The notes: a model not told the origin generated them from the letters alone. 64,000 bases of DNA from Bradyrhizobium sp. 200 (GCF_023100945.1 NZ_CP064689.1:2710001-2774000), one strand, 5' to 3'; counted from the stretch's first letter, positions 8,781-16,286 are shown. Numbers and translations are program-made.

Positions 8781-8942
8781 GTGGCCGAACCCAGCAAACA
8801 GGAAATCGATGCGCGAGCGTATCAGCTTTGGGAGCAAGCGGGTCGCCCCGAAGGCCGAGAAACTGAATTTTGGCACCTGGCTGAACAAGAGCTGCGCAAC
8901 GAGGATAAAGCTTCGCCGACACGGACCCCTGACACGCTGTAA
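8781..8942 (+). CDS. DUF2934-family small protein
   Basis: The 53-residue protein reads VAEPSKQEIDARAYQLWEQ, then AGRPEGRETEFWHLAEQEL, ending NEDKASPTRTPDTL. RAYxLWEQAGRPEGRxxxFWxxAEQEL is the DUF2934 signature. GTG at 8781 is chosen because GGAGA lies about six bases before it; an upstream in-frame GTG at 8757 has none. The function of DUF2934 is unknown; such genes often lie among stress-related small genes in rhizobia, which fits this neighbourhood. Confidence 0.72.
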   Translation: MAEPSKQEIDARAYQLWEQAGRPEGRETEFWHLAEQELRNEDKASPTRTPDTL

Positions 8943-9059
8943 CGCAATCGAACGGCCTGCGGCGATCCGAGCACATGCCGGACGATCGGCAGCTCCAAGA
9001 GCTGCGCACAACAGAGTTTTCGAATGGCAAGAGAAGACGATTTGGAAGGCGGGCAGGAT

Positions 9060-9239
9060 ATGAGTGGCAAGCATGGTGGCCAGGCCGGCATGCCGCGGCC
9101 TGAGAACCGAAGCTCAGCGCAGCAGGGCATCGTTCGCGACAAGAAGGGACAGGAACAGCCAGCGGACAAAGCGCGTGCTCAACATGTCAGCCGGAAGGAT
9201 CGGGGCGATGATCCGCCTGGTGATCCGAAACAACGATAG
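9060..9239 (+). CDS. Small hydrophilic protein, unknown function
   Basis: The 59-residue product starts MSGKHGGQAGMPRPENRSS and is rich in K, R, D, G, P and Q with no hydrophobic core, so it is probably disordered. ATG at 9060 follows GGCGGGCAGGAT; an earlier in-frame ATG at 9024 is possible. It lies 117 bp after the DUF2934 gene on the same strand. The composition resembles small stress proteins of the KGG type but no clear domain is present. Confidence 0.5.
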   Translation: MSGKHGGQAGMPRPENRSSAQQGIVRDKKGQEQPADKARAQHVSRKDRGDDPPGDPKQR

Positions 9240-9311
9240 CCTTTCGACGACGCGCAATTAGTTCTCGTTGTGCGATCTATTGATGGTATCGGCCGCCGCT
9301 ACGGCCGACCG

Positions 9312-9522
9312 TTCCTAAAACGCCCGGCGCCGCGGCGGCGGACCGGCCTGCGGGTGGCGTGCACGGGCGAGGAGTTCGTGGATAGCGATCACCGCGGCGC
9401 AGGCGATAATGGTGATGGTCGCCATCACGAGAACGGTTTTGACCATGGTTCCCTCCTGACAGATTTCAACGCCAAGACGCCAGAGAAATCGTGTTCCGGC
9501 AAGACCAGAGAACTACGGGGGG
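9312..9522. repeat. Direct repeat copy 1, about 210 bp
   Basis: This block and 11838-12047 share CCTAAAACGCCCGG at the left, GCGATCACCGCGGCGCA and GATGGTCGCCATCACGA in the middle, and GGCAAGACCAGAGAACTACG at the right. Each copy holds a 43-codon reverse-strand gene with its upstream region. The two copies flank the histidine kinase gene in the same orientation. Confidence 0.85.
9315..9446 (-). CDS. Small single-helix membrane protein, paralog 1
   Basis: The 43-residue protein begins MVKTVLVMATITIIACAAV, forms one transmembrane helix with a cysteine, and ends in a short basic proline-rich tail (GPPPRRRAF). GGAGGG sits six bases before the ATG, which supports translation. It is the paralog of the gene at 11841-11972, which has the same length and about 60% identity. 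Location in the inner membrane with the basic tail in the cytoplasm is inferred. Function is unknown. Confidence 0.75.
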   Translation of the reverse strand: MVKTVLVMATITIIACAAVIAIHELLARARHPQAGPPPRRRAF

Positions 9523-9903
9523 ACTGTTAATGCGAACCGAGTCTGGTCGGCCTTGCGGTGCGGGAATCCGGTCACGACAGCCAACCTGACCATATGGGGA
9601 AGAACAGGACGCTCCTGACATCGTCGCTCCGTCAGGCGGCGCTTCACGCCGATCCGTTGGCTCGCAATTGACGGGGGACGCAGCTTTGCGATCTCGCGAC
9701 TTCATACCGAGGTTTGCATCTTTCGTTTGAACAGTAGGCGGCCCGAAAGACCGGGCGCTTGCTGCACCGCAATTTACCGAGACAAAATGCCGACAATAGT
9801 GCAGGCCGCCGGTTGCCGAACGCTGCCCGGGTGGACTCTTTCCACCCGTTGGCCAATATTCTTCGTGCGACGTCAAGAGATTTGCGGATGTCTTGGCTTG
9901 GCA
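9523..9903. other. Intergenic stretch before the histidine kinase
   Basis: No gene is supported here. The open frame of the kinase reaches back to 9727, but the stretch 9727-9903 translates to a low-quality sequence rich in C, W and R and does not resemble the MASE4 start, so I treat it as upstream leader. No clear promoter motif was found. Confidence 0.5.
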
Positions 9904-11472
9904 ATGATGTCCGAGAACCACGCATCCACCACCCTGTTAACGGACCTGCCGCCGACAAGGCGTCAAACGCGGGCGGCGATCGCCATTGTCGTGATAGTGC
10001 TGATTGCTTTTGCGATAGTGGTACCGTTTTCCGACAAGCAGGCGGTGGCGCTCAATGCATTCTTTCCCTCGCTCGATGCGATTGTTCTCGTCACCGACCT
10101 GATTACGGCCGTTCTGTTGTACGCCCAATTCTCGATTTCCCGTTCACGCTCGCTCCTGATACTGGCGAGCGGCTACTTCTTCACGGCATTGATCGTCATT
10201 CCCCATGCCCTGACGTTTTCGGGTGCTTTCTCACCGACAGGCCTCTTCGGTGCCGGCCTGCAGACGGGATCCTGGCTTTTCATCTTCTGGCACATCGGCT
10301 TCGCCGCCGCCTTGCTGGGTTACGCGATGTCGAAGGAAATGAAGCGCGGCAGGCTCGCCGCTGAGACCGCTGTTGCGCGTGAGATCGGCTGGAGCGCGGC
10401 TGCCGTAGTTGCGTTGGTCGGCGGAATTACCTGGCTAACGACAGGAGGCGAGGCGCTGCTACCGCCGATCATTCTTGATGCATCCCGGCTGAGCCCGTTC
10501 GTGATTTACCCAATCTGGTTCACCATCCTGATCACCGCTGCGGGGCTTGTCATTTTGGTAGCCCGCCGGCGTTCGGTGCTCGATCTTTGGCTCATTGTAG
10601 TGGCAGCGGTGTTCATTGGAGAGCTGGCCTTCAGCGGCCTGCTGCCAACCGTTCGCTTTAGTGTTGGCTTTTACGCGGGACGCGTGTTCTCGCTTTTTAC
10701 CTCAAGTGTCGTCCTGATCGTACTGCTTGCAGAGACGACATTGCTCTATGTTCATTTAGCCCGGTCGAACACCCTGCTGCAGCGCGAGCGACACAACAAG
10801 CTCATGAGCATGGAGGCAATGGCTGCCGCGATCTCACACGAGTTGAACCAGCCGATGGGAGCGGCTTTGTTGAACAGCGAGTCAGCGCTGATATGTCTTA
10901 AGGCAACGCCACCGGAAATTGACGACTCCATCGAAGCTGTCGAGAGCATTGTCGAGAGCGCCATGCAAGCCAAGGCAATACTCAGCAACCTTCGATCTCT
11001 GTTTGGAGGACCGAAGCTGACCAGGGAGCGTGTCGATCTGAACAGTCTCAGTCTCGAGGTACTGAAAACACTGAGGCCGAATTCACGAATCCGCCTTGAT
11101 ATCAAAACTGAACTGGCAAGCGGGTTGCCGCCGGCTCTCGGTCACAAAGGTCAATTGCAGGAGGTTATTACCAATTTGATCCACAACGCAGTTGATGCAA
11201 TGAATTCAGTGGTTGGGCCTCGGGCACTGATTGTGCGAACAGAACGGGAAGCAAGTAACAGGATTGCAATCGCTGTCGAAGATAGGGGGCCCGGCGTCAG
11301 TCCGCTGGATACTGAAACGATTTTCGATGCTTTCGTTACGACGAAGCCAAATGGAATGGGTTTGGGGCTCGCCATCAGCAGGATGATTGTCGAGCGTCAC
11401 GAGGGCACGTTGTCTGTTTCGCGCGCGATCCCGCACGGAGCCATCTTCCGCGTAACATTGCCGATGGCATAG
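9904..11472 (+). CDS. MASE4-domain sensor histidine kinase
   Basis: The 522-residue protein starts MMSENHASTTLLTDLPPTRR. The N-terminal half (about 25-275) has seven transmembrane helices with the MASE4 pattern (GYFFTALIVIPHALTFSGAF, FWHIGFAAALLGYA). It is followed by a HisKA helix with the H-box AAAISHELNQP and a HATPase_c domain with the N-box NLIHNAVDAM, G1 box EDRGPGV and G2 region FDAFVTTKPNGMGLGLAISR. HELNQP kinases of this type autophosphorylate on the histidine and signal to a response regulator. No receiver gene is adjacent, so it is an orphan kinase here. It is bracketed by the duplicated 210-bp blocks. Start codon 9904 or 9907; neither has a strong ribosome-binding site. Confidence 0.9.
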   Translation: MMSENHASTTLLTDLPPTRRQTRAAIAIVVIVLIAFAIVVPFSDKQAVALNAFFPSLDAIVLVTDLITAVLLYAQFSISRSRSLLILASGYFFTALIVIPHALTFSGAFSPTGLFGAGLQTGSWLFIFWHIGFAAALLGYAMSKEMKRGRLAAETAVAREIGWSAAAVVALVGGITWLTTGGEALLPPIILDASRLSPFVIYPIWFTILITAAGLVILVARRRSVLDLWLIVVAAVFIGELAFSGLLPTVRFSVGFYAGRVFSLFTSSVVLIVLLAETTLLYVHLARSNTLLQRERHNKLMSMEAMAAAISHELNQPMGAALLNSESALICLKATPPEIDDSIEAVESIVESAMQAKAILSNLRSLFGGPKLTRERVDLNSLSLEVLKTLRPNSRIRLDIKTELASGLPPALGHKGQLQEVITNLIHNAVDAMNSVVGPRALIVRTEREASNRIAIAVEDRGPGVSPLDTETIFDAFVTTKPNGMGLGLAISRMIVERHEGTLSVSRAIPHGAIFRVTLPMA

Positions 11473-11499
11473 CCGTTCCGCAGCAAATCGCGGTGGAAG

Positions 11500-11733
11500 T
11501 CAGTTTTCACCAGATGGCTCTTCCTGAAAGGCTCGACTTCGACCGTCGTTCTCAGGATGCCTTTCAGTCGCCACTTGGCGAGCATTGGAAGAGCAATCTC
11601 TCAACTTCATCAGGCCGTCGGTGACCGTTCGCCCCGATTGCCCGATCGCTTCGTCGGTGAGCAGCGATCTTGCGTTTCCGATCCGGTCAATGCTGACATT
11701 CAGGACAGTTAGTGCCTCCTTGAGCTTCGCCAA
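11500..11733 (-). CDS. Possible small protein, start uncertain or frameshifted
   Basis: A 77-codon reverse frame beginning with TTG at 11733 reads LAKLKEALTVLNVSIDRIGN and on to DEAIGQSGRTVTDGLMKLRDC, which has a plausible helical composition. Upstream, a different frame reads ENEDTETVRPFNP just before it, so a single frameshift near 11735 may separate the start from the body. No good ribosome-binding site is seen. It could be a decayed gene. It converges on the kinase gene. Confidence 0.3.
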   Translation of the reverse strand: MAKLKEALTVLNVSIDRIGNARSLLTDEAIGQSGRTVTDGLMKLRDCSSNARQVATERHPENDGRSRAFQEEPSGEN

Positions 11734-11837
11734 CTCGGGTTGAAGGGCCGGACGGTCTCCGTGTCCTCATTTTCCCCGCTGCGGGCGTCGCTCCCGTCTC
11801 GCGTGGGAGGGCCACTGTCTTTGACCCGGCTGCTCGT

Positions 11838-12047
11838 TTCCTAAAACGCCCGGCGGCGCGGCGGGGAACCAGCTTGCGGTTGGCGCCCGCGAGAGAGCAG
11901 TTCGAAAATTGCGATCACCGCGGCGCACGCGATGATGGCGATGGTCGCCATCACGAAAACAGCTTTGAGCATGGTCCGCCCCTGACAGATTTCGATGCCA
12001 AGACGCCAGACGAATCATGTTCCGGCAAGACCAGAGAACTACGGGGG
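11838..12047. repeat. Direct repeat copy 2, about 210 bp
   Basis: Second copy of the block at 9312-9522, same orientation, with scattered substitutions but the same length within one or two bases. It contains the second small membrane protein gene and ends in the shared GGCAAGACCAGAGAACTACG segment. Confidence 0.85.
11841..11972 (-). CDS. Small single-helix membrane protein, paralog 2
   Basis: The 43-residue product begins MLKAVFVMATIAIIACAAV and ends GSPPRRRAF, matching the gene at 9315-9446 in length, helix and tail. The ribosome-binding site is weaker here (GGGGCGGA). Synonymous and conservative differences between the copies suggest both have been under selection as proteins and that the duplication is not recent. 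Confidence 0.7.
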   Translation of the reverse strand: MLKAVFVMATIAIIACAAVIAIFELLSRGRQPQAGSPPRRRAF

Positions 12048-12064
12048 CGGGCTATCAGAAGGTC

Positions 12065-12117
12065 GGGCGGATTAGCCAACGGGTCGCGCGTATGCGCGCC
12101 CCGTTGGCTAACCGCCC
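12065..12117 (-). terminator. Large hairpin after the thioesterase gene
   Basis: GGGCGG-A-TTAGCCAACGGG pairs with CCCGTTGGCTAA-CCGCCC, with an inner CGCG loop segment, giving an 18-bp stem with one bulge. It lies 18 bases beyond the stop of the reverse-strand thioesterase gene. No T-tract follows, so it may be a palindromic repeat acting as a transcript end. Confidence 0.5.
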
Positions 12118-12134
12118 TGCGATTCGACTTATCT

Positions 12135-12599
12135 CTACAGCATCGCGAACGCGCTCGAGACCATCGCCACCGGCTTGTTGTCGGTGGCGGAAAGCAGCGT
12201 GACGCGGCCGAAACTCATCGTGCGCCCGAGGCGGACCACGCGCGCATCCGCCAGCACGTCGGAAGCCGAGACCGCGCGCATGAAATGCGTGGTCTGATCG
12301 ACCGTCGTCATGGCCCGGTAGCCGCGGTTGGCGGCGAGGTTGGCGATCACCATCGCGGTGTCGGCAAAGGCCATCAGCGCCTGGCCCGAGACCGTGCCGC
12401 CATTGCGGCACAGCCGCTCCGAGAACGGCAGGCGCAGAATCGCACCCGGCTGCCAGTCGGCGGCGGCGTCGCCGGGCGGGGCAAAGTCAAAGCGCTCGAT
12501 CGACAGATTGAGATCCATCACCCAGGGCGCAAATACCTCGCCAAGCACCCGCCTGGCTTCCGCGATGCCGAATTCCGTTTCTGGTGGCTGTTGTTGCAT
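12135..12599 (-). CDS. PaaI-type hotdog thioesterase
   Basis: The 154-residue protein has the single-domain hotdog fold of acyl-CoA thioesterases. The segment GGTVSGQALMAFADTAMVIANL is the PaaI-type central helix region, where a conserved G and D position the thioester. A later TTVDQTTHFMRAV strand fits the family. ATG at 12599 is preferred; an in-frame GTG at 12617 lacks a ribosome-binding site. Substrate is unknown. It stands alone on the reverse strand. Confidence 0.8.
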   Translation of the reverse strand: MQQQPPETEFGIAEARRVLGEVFAPWVMDLNLSIERFDFAPPGDAAADWQPGAILRLPFSERLCRNGGTVSGQALMAFADTAMVIANLAANRGYRAMTTVDQTTHFMRAVSASDVLADARVVRLGRTMSFGRVTLLSATDNKPVAMVSSAFAML

Positions 12600-12833
12600 G
12601 AACGGCTGTTTCCTCACCTGATAGTGTTGCCCGGCGTATTGTAGTGGCCATGGCGGCGAAGGGAACTGCCGCGGCGGGCCTCAAATACGGCACGAAATCC
12701 TGCGAGTCCGGCCGCGCTTTGCGGGTGGGTCCGGCATGTCGAACCAAAGGTTACGGCCCTCGTGCTTGGCGAGGCGGTTGCGCCGGTGGTATTCTCGGGA
12801 AAACGCAAAGTCAGCGTCCCAAAGGAGAGCGTC

Positions 12834-13109
12834 ATGAGAATGCTGAGCGCGGCCGTGGTGGTGGTGTTATTGACGGCGCCGGCCTACGCGCAGACCCCGA
12901 ACATCAACCTGATCCCGGAATTCCAGTCGAAGTCGCCGGAGGAGAAGGAGCAGGATGCGATCAAGGACAAAGCCTACAAGGAATCCTTGAAGAAGATTCC
13001 CGATGCCAAGACCTCTTCCGACCCCTGGGGCACCGTGCGCAGCACCGACACCCCCAAGGCCGCAGCAGCTCCCGCCAAGAAGAGCAAGACCGGCAGCAGC
13101 AGCCAGTAA
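12834..13109 (+). CDS. Small exported protein
   Basis: The 91-residue protein has a signal peptide ending AYAQ and a hydrophilic mature part rich in K, S, P and A (ending KKSKTGSSSQ). AAAGGAG lies six bases before the ATG. No domain is recognised. The mature part contains IPEFQSKSPEEKEQD and DPWGTVR, which suggests a conserved small periplasmic protein of rhizobia. Confidence 0.72.
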   Translation: MRMLSAAVVVVLLTAPAYAQTPNINLIPEFQSKSPEEKEQDAIKDKAYKESLKKIPDAKTSSDPWGTVRSTDTPKAAAAPAKKSKTGSSSQ

Positions 13110-13191
13110 GCCTGCTTGGCAAGCGGCGGGTGGGATTCATTCGCCGCCACCCCTATATATTGACCTGTCGTCATTTGTCTGGAGTTACGAC

Positions 13192-13422
13192 ATGGTCTTT
13201 CGCCCGCGGGATCTCGCGAGCCGGATGGCCGGCCGGCGCAAGCCGGACGACGGCTACCTGCGCGAGACCTTCACGCTGCCGCGCGACAAGGCCAGGGCGC
13301 GGGCGCGCGACTTTCTCGACCGCTATCCCAAGGCGGCCTATATGAGCTCAGTCGAAAGCTGGCGAGAGCTGCCGGGTGGTGACATCGAATTCACGATGCG
13401 CCGGCTTGCCAGCGCCGATTAG
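13192..13422 (+). CDS. Small conserved hypothetical protein
   Basis: The 76-residue basic protein begins MVFRPRDLASRMAGRRKPDD and contains YLRETFTLPRDKARARARDFLDRYP. GGAG at 13181 lies about seven bases before ATG 13192. No signal peptide or transmembrane segment is present, so it is cytoplasmic. It lies 82 bp after the exported protein gene and could be cotranscribed with it. No domain is recognised. Confidence 0.65.
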   Translation: MVFRPRDLASRMAGRRKPDDGYLRETFTLPRDKARARARDFLDRYPKAAYMSSVESWRELPGGDIEFTMRRLASAD

Positions 13423-13523
13423 GGCAAGGGTCCGCACGAAATCGCCAACATCTCGGTTTTTGCCGAATTCCGATAACTCGGTATTCAGGTATTCCGCCTA
13501 GGGTTTCCCGCGCAGGAGAAATC

Positions 13524-13859
13524 ATGGCGAGAGACCGCAAAGATCTGGGTGCCCGCAAGTTCGTTCGGGTCGATTTGCGCAAGCCGGGATTCCTGATTCC
13601 GGCGCCGGAAGCACCATGGATCCAGTGCTACATCCTCGACATTTCCGACAACGGCGCCTGCCTCGACGTGGGCGATCTTGCGGTGCCAAAAGTGTTCGGC
13701 CTTTCGCTGACCGCGGGCGGCGAGGTGCGGCGGGTATGCACGCTGATCTGGCGCAGGGGCGAACTGGTCGGTGTCCGATTCATCTCCGCCCAAGAGCTGC
13801 GAAAGGGCGTTGCGCCGGCCGGTGAGCCGGAGGCCGCTTCCAAAAAGGCGCACGCCTGA
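13524..13859 (+). CDS. PilZ-domain protein
   Basis: The 111-residue protein is a single PilZ domain. The cyclic-di-GMP motifs are intact: RKFVR (RxxxR, residues 11-15) and DISDNG (D/NxSxxG, near 42). Proteins of this kind bind cyclic-di-GMP and act on a partner, often in motility or polysaccharide control. The downstream partner is not apparent. The body ends with a charged, alanine-rich tail. GGAG is seen seven bases before the start. Confidence 0.85.
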   Translation: MARDRKDLGARKFVRVDLRKPGFLIPAPEAPWIQCYILDISDNGACLDVGDLAVPKVFGLSLTAGGEVRRVCTLIWRRGELVGVRFISAQELRKGVAPAGEPEAASKKAHA

Positions 13860-13872
13860 TTTTTGTTTTGTT

Positions 13873-13941
13873 GCGTTTTCTTGACGCGAACCGGTGTCCA
13901 CCCGCGGATCAAGTCCGAGGGCATGCTTCGCTTGAAAACGC
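13873..13941. repeat. Intergenic palindromic repeat, GCGTTTTC type
   Basis: The ends GCGTTTTC and GAAAACGC are inverted copies enclosing TTGACGCGAACCGGTGTCCA and TCAAGTCCGAGGGCATGCTT. Related copies are at 51345-51388 and 61680-61762. The repeat overlaps the last base of the gene at 13941-14129. Confidence 0.7.
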
Positions 13942-14129
13942 TACGTTGGGTATTGCCGCTCGGCTTTTTTCAGCTCCCGATCGATCCGAAGCTGGACCCG
14001 CCTGATGGCCAGCAGATTGAGCTTGGCTTCGGTCTTGCCCGCGATGACCCTGTCGCCGAGGCGGAATTGCCACTTCCAAATGCCCGGAGCGACCGCCGTC
14101 ACGGTGAATTCGACGCCCTTGTAGGTCAT
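13941..14129 (-). CDS. Small conserved protein, paralog of 14283-14474
   Basis: The 62-residue protein begins MTYKGVEFTVTAVAPGIWKW and contains QFRLGDRVIAGKTEAKLNLLAIRRVQLRIDRELKKAE. It is clearly paralogous to the next gene on the same strand (KGVEYTLT, WKWQFRIGD, LLAMRRVELRIDRELK). The shape is a small beta sheet followed by a basic helix. Function is unknown. No clear ribosome-binding site or stress promoter is visible here, unlike its paralog. Confidence 0.6.
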   Translation of the reverse strand: MTYKGVEFTVTAVAPGIWKWQFRLGDRVIAGKTEAKLNLLAIRRVQLRIDRELKKAERQYPT

Positions 14130-14282
14130 ATAAAGAATCCCGCTGCGGGCCCCAACCGCTTCAAATCCAGTTCTAATACCTAAAATTGCACGTACTAATC
14201 AACACAACTATATGAGATTCCGGCGCCGGCTGGATACCTGCGAAGGAACGGAGGGGGGCGGAGCCACCCGCACGGACCCCGG

Positions 14283-14474
14283 TCAGGGCGTCAGTTGGCT
14301 CGCAGCGTGTTTCAACTCGCGATCGATCCTAAGCTCGACGCGGCGCATGGCCAGCAGGGCAAGGCTTGCCTCGGTCCTCCCCGACCTGACCAGGTCGCCG
14401 ATCCGAAATTGCCATTTCCAGAACCCCGGCGTTTCCGACCTGGTCAGCGTATATTCTACGCCTTTGTGGTTCAT
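14283..14474 (-). CDS. Small conserved protein with EcfG-type promoter
   Basis: The 63-residue product begins MNHKGVEYTLTRSETPGFWK and ends with a basic helix (RRVELRIDRELKHAASQLTP). ATG at 14474 is chosen because GGGAGA lies five bases upstream; the longer frame to 14600 runs through the promoter. A perfect GGAAC-N16-CGTT element at 14501-14525 puts transcription under the general stress sigma factor. Its paralog lies 153 bp downstream. Function is unknown. Confidence 0.75.
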   Translation of the reverse strand: MNHKGVEYTLTRSETPGFWKWQFRIGDLVRSGRTEASLALLAMRRVELRIDRELKHAASQLTP

Positions 14475-14500
14475 GGAAATCTCCCGCATGCTTTCGCCAT

Positions 14501-14525
14501 AACGGGAGCGGAACCGCAAAGTTCC
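14501..14525 (-). promoter_or_regulatory. EcfG-type stress promoter
   Basis: On the reverse strand GGAAC (14521-14525) is followed after 16 bases by CGTT (14501-14504). This is the consensus for alphaproteobacterial EcfG sigma factors. Transcription would start near 14494, giving a 20-base leader to the gene at 14474. Confidence 0.75.
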
Positions 14526-15315
14526 ATGGGGTCGGTCTGCGGACAAGCGCCTTTCTCGCGCAAACGGCACGGCAGAAATCCTCTCGCTGCAGGCTTTCAA
14601 CCCCGTGCGTGCGGCGAAATTCGGCGACGGCCCGTTTCGGCGCGCGCAAAAGCACTGCGCCGCTCAAGCGGAGTATCTTCGCTTGGCGGCGCAGGCCTAT
14701 TCCCCGAGTGATGCAATGTCCCAGGCAAGAATTTTGTCTGGACGGAATGAAAAAAGGTTCAACGCCGCCGTCACGAATTTGCCAGGTCATTTGCCGGCTG
14801 AAACGGCAGCCTTGCGGCGGACGTACCTGCTGGCGAGGGCGGTGGTCCTCCAGATTTTCCCCGTCATCGGCGACCTCGCTGCATAGCCCCATGCGGCGGG
14901 GTCGTTTGGCTAACGCGTCGCCAAATGCGGACGGAGGCGCGGTGGCGATTTCCGCCGCGGTCTCACAAGCGTGCCGCTCGGCGGATGCTGGCGCGCGCGG
15001 GCCTCTTATTCCTGGCGCGTTGGATAAGGCTGCCGCGGCGGAATGTGGGCTCGCGGTGGCGCGTCCGGTCGGCGGACCGGCTGCGGCACCCGGGAGGGCT
15101 CCGGGGTGCGGCTGAGGCTCAAGAACCGGGTGAGGAGATGGACGCCATGCTGCTGAAGCATCGGCAGGATGGGTTTATGGGCAAAGACAACCTGTATGTG
15201 CATGCCGCAAGACATAGCGTGCGCGCCTTGACGGACAGTTCAGGTGGAACTGCAAGCACGCCTAAAATTGTAAGTGACGTCAGCCGCATCCGCAGACGGA
15301 TTGATAAAACGATGA
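14526..15315. other. Long stretch without a supported gene
   Basis: About 790 bases hold only low-quality open frames on both strands. A strong hairpin at 14656-14693 pairs TGCGCCGC with GCGGCGCA and CAAGCG with CGCTTG; it may be part of an unrecognised RNA or a decayed repeat. A proline-rich reverse frame at 15006-15215 lacks a ribosome-binding site and was not called. Confidence 0.4.
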
Positions 15316-15333
15316 GGCCGCCCGTTGGCGGCC
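15316..15333 (-). terminator. Rho-independent-type terminator
   Basis: GGCCGCC and GGCGGCC form a 7-bp GC stem with a 4-base loop, followed on the reverse strand by TCATCGTTTTATC. It lies 12 bases past the stop of the small gene at 15346-15525. Confidence 0.7.
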
Positions 15334-15345
15334 CCATCGCGAGAG

Positions 15346-15525
15346 CTAGCCTTCCGGCAGCTCTACATCAGGCGGCCGGGGGCTGGCGTCCGGCGCCTCT
15401 TCACTCCTGGCCGAAAGGTCGGCGGCCTTGTCGAGAAAGCCCGCGGCGACATCCGGATCCGTGGTAGCCACTGCAAATTTCAAAAAGGTCGCGGCTTGTT
15501 CCGTTAGATATTTTTTACCCGGCAC
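15346..15525 (-). CDS. Small helical protein, paralog A
   Basis: The 59-residue protein begins MPGKKYLTEQAATFLKFAVA and contains TTDPDVAAGFLDKAADL, ending in a proline- and acid-rich tail. It is paralogous to the gene at 16287-16472 (KEYFVRQAA, ATTDPKISAALLDKAAEL). GTG at 15525 is supported by GGGGAA about seven bases upstream and by the paralog, which also starts with GTG. An EcfG-like promoter lies at 15576-15600 and a terminator just downstream, so the unit is monocistronic. Function is unknown. Confidence 0.75.
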   Translation of the reverse strand: MPGKKYLTEQAATFLKFAVATTDPDVAAGFLDKAADLSARSEEAPDASPRPPDVELPEG

Positions 15526-15575
15526 AATTTGGTTCCCCGCTACTACCCGTTACCCACTGTCACTCCCGATGCGAT

Positions 15576-15600
15576 TACGCACTGCGGCGAAATCCGTTCC
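15576..15600 (-). promoter_or_regulatory. EcfG-like promoter of paralog A
   Basis: GGAAC (reverse strand, 15596-15600), 16 bases, then CGTA (15576-15579). One base differs from CGTT, but the same GGAAC-N16-GCGTAA arrangement precedes paralog B. Confidence 0.6.
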
Positions 15601-15700
15601 GCGGGAACAGTACAAAAGTGCACTTAACCTCTGCACGCAGGGATTTGGCCAGGCCTGCGATGAGGCGTGCCAAATTCAGGGACGGGCATTGAGGCCGTCC

Positions 15701-15734
15701 AACACACAAAAAGCCGCCCGGTCGGGGCGGCTTT
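15701..15734 (-). terminator. Rho-independent terminator of the 15814-15984 gene
   Basis: AAAGCCGCCC (15710-15719) pairs with GGGCGGCTTT (15725-15734); on the reverse strand the stem is followed by TTTTGTGTGTT. It lies 80 bases after the stop at 15814. Confidence 0.8.
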
Positions 15735-15813
15735 GTCACTCGATGATCATCTCGAGGGATGGTTCACCACGGCTATTTGCGATCCATGACAGTCTTGTTG
15801 CAGGCCCCCCGCC

Positions 15814-15984
15814 TTAATTGTGCAGTTCGCCCTTGTGGACGGGAATTTGCAGTTCTGCTGCCCGCTCTTGCCGTTCCTTCCTGGAAAATTCACGCTCGCG
15901 CTGTTCGAAGGCGGCCAGTTCTTTTTGCGCCGCTTCAAGAAAGCGGTCGCGTGGTGTTATTGCCAATTGAGTGTGTCCCGTCAT
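15814..15984 (-). CDS. Small charged coiled-coil-like protein
   Basis: The 56-residue protein begins MTGHTQLAITPRDRFLEAAQ; a long helix rich in K, E, R and Q follows (KELAAFEQREREFSRKERQE). This helix could form a coiled coil. GGGGTG lies six bases before ATG 15984 and a good terminator follows, so I regard it as real. Its small size and autonomous transcription resemble its neighbours. Function is unknown. Confidence 0.65.
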   Translation of the reverse strand: MTGHTQLAITPRDRFLEAAQKELAAFEQREREFSRKERQERAAELQIPVHKGELHN

Positions 15985-16253
15985 TTACGCACCCCGTCGA
16001 TTGACCCCAAGCCCCGATCATACTTAAGCCAGCGGGCCCCGGGAAGGTCCACCGTCCGTAAAATTACGGAATTATGAAAGTTGGAACACAGGCAAGCCTG
16101 GTTGGGGCATCGGAGGCCAAATTTCGCGGTCATCCGGGTGTTGGCCTGATTCGAACGTGGCGTGTTGTTCGCGGCTAAGCAGTGTGAGGAAGCGATAATG
16201 CACCCGACAGCGCGTATCGAGGTTGGCTTTCCACTGCGGGATTGCAAAATGAG
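15985..16253. other. Intergenic stretch between small genes
   Basis: Short forward frames at 16075 (34 codons) and 16199 (23 codons) are present but too short and unlike known proteins. No promoter motif was found for the 15984 gene. Confidence 0.35.
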
Positions 16254-16279
16254 AGAGGCCGCCAACTGAGGCGGCCTCT
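16254..16279 (-). terminator. Terminator of paralog B
   Basis: AGAGGCCGCC pairs with GGCGGCCTCT (10 bp, 6-base loop), followed on the reverse strand by CTCATTTTGC. It lies 8 bases beyond the stop of the gene at 16287-16472 and resembles the terminator of paralog A. Confidence 0.75.
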
Positions 16280-16286
16280 TGCAATG

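Noticed and set aside
9447..9522. EcfG promoter before the 43-residue membrane gene
   Set aside because: GGAAC is present in both copies, but CGTT lies 21 bases away and is changed in the second copy, so the spacing is wrong.
12874..13345. Forward frame overlapping the exported 91-residue gene
   Set aside because: Shadow frame; the signal peptide and ribosome-binding site support the other frame.
15006..15215. Proline-rich reverse frame of 69 codons
   Set aside because: No ribosome-binding site and a composition explained by GC-rich sequence.
15596..15608. GTTCCGCGGGAAC palindrome considered as a repressor site
   Set aside because: Its GGAAC half on the reverse strand is better explained as the -35 of the EcfG-like promoter; it is not a LexA site because the spacing and orientation differ.
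16075..16179. 34-codon forward frame MKVGTQASLVGASEAKFRG
   Set aside because: It has no clear ribosome-binding site, family or terminator, and is too short to support.
16199..16270. 23-codon forward frame MHPTARIEVGFPLRD
   Set aside because: It ends inside the terminator hairpin of a reverse-strand gene and is too short to defend.
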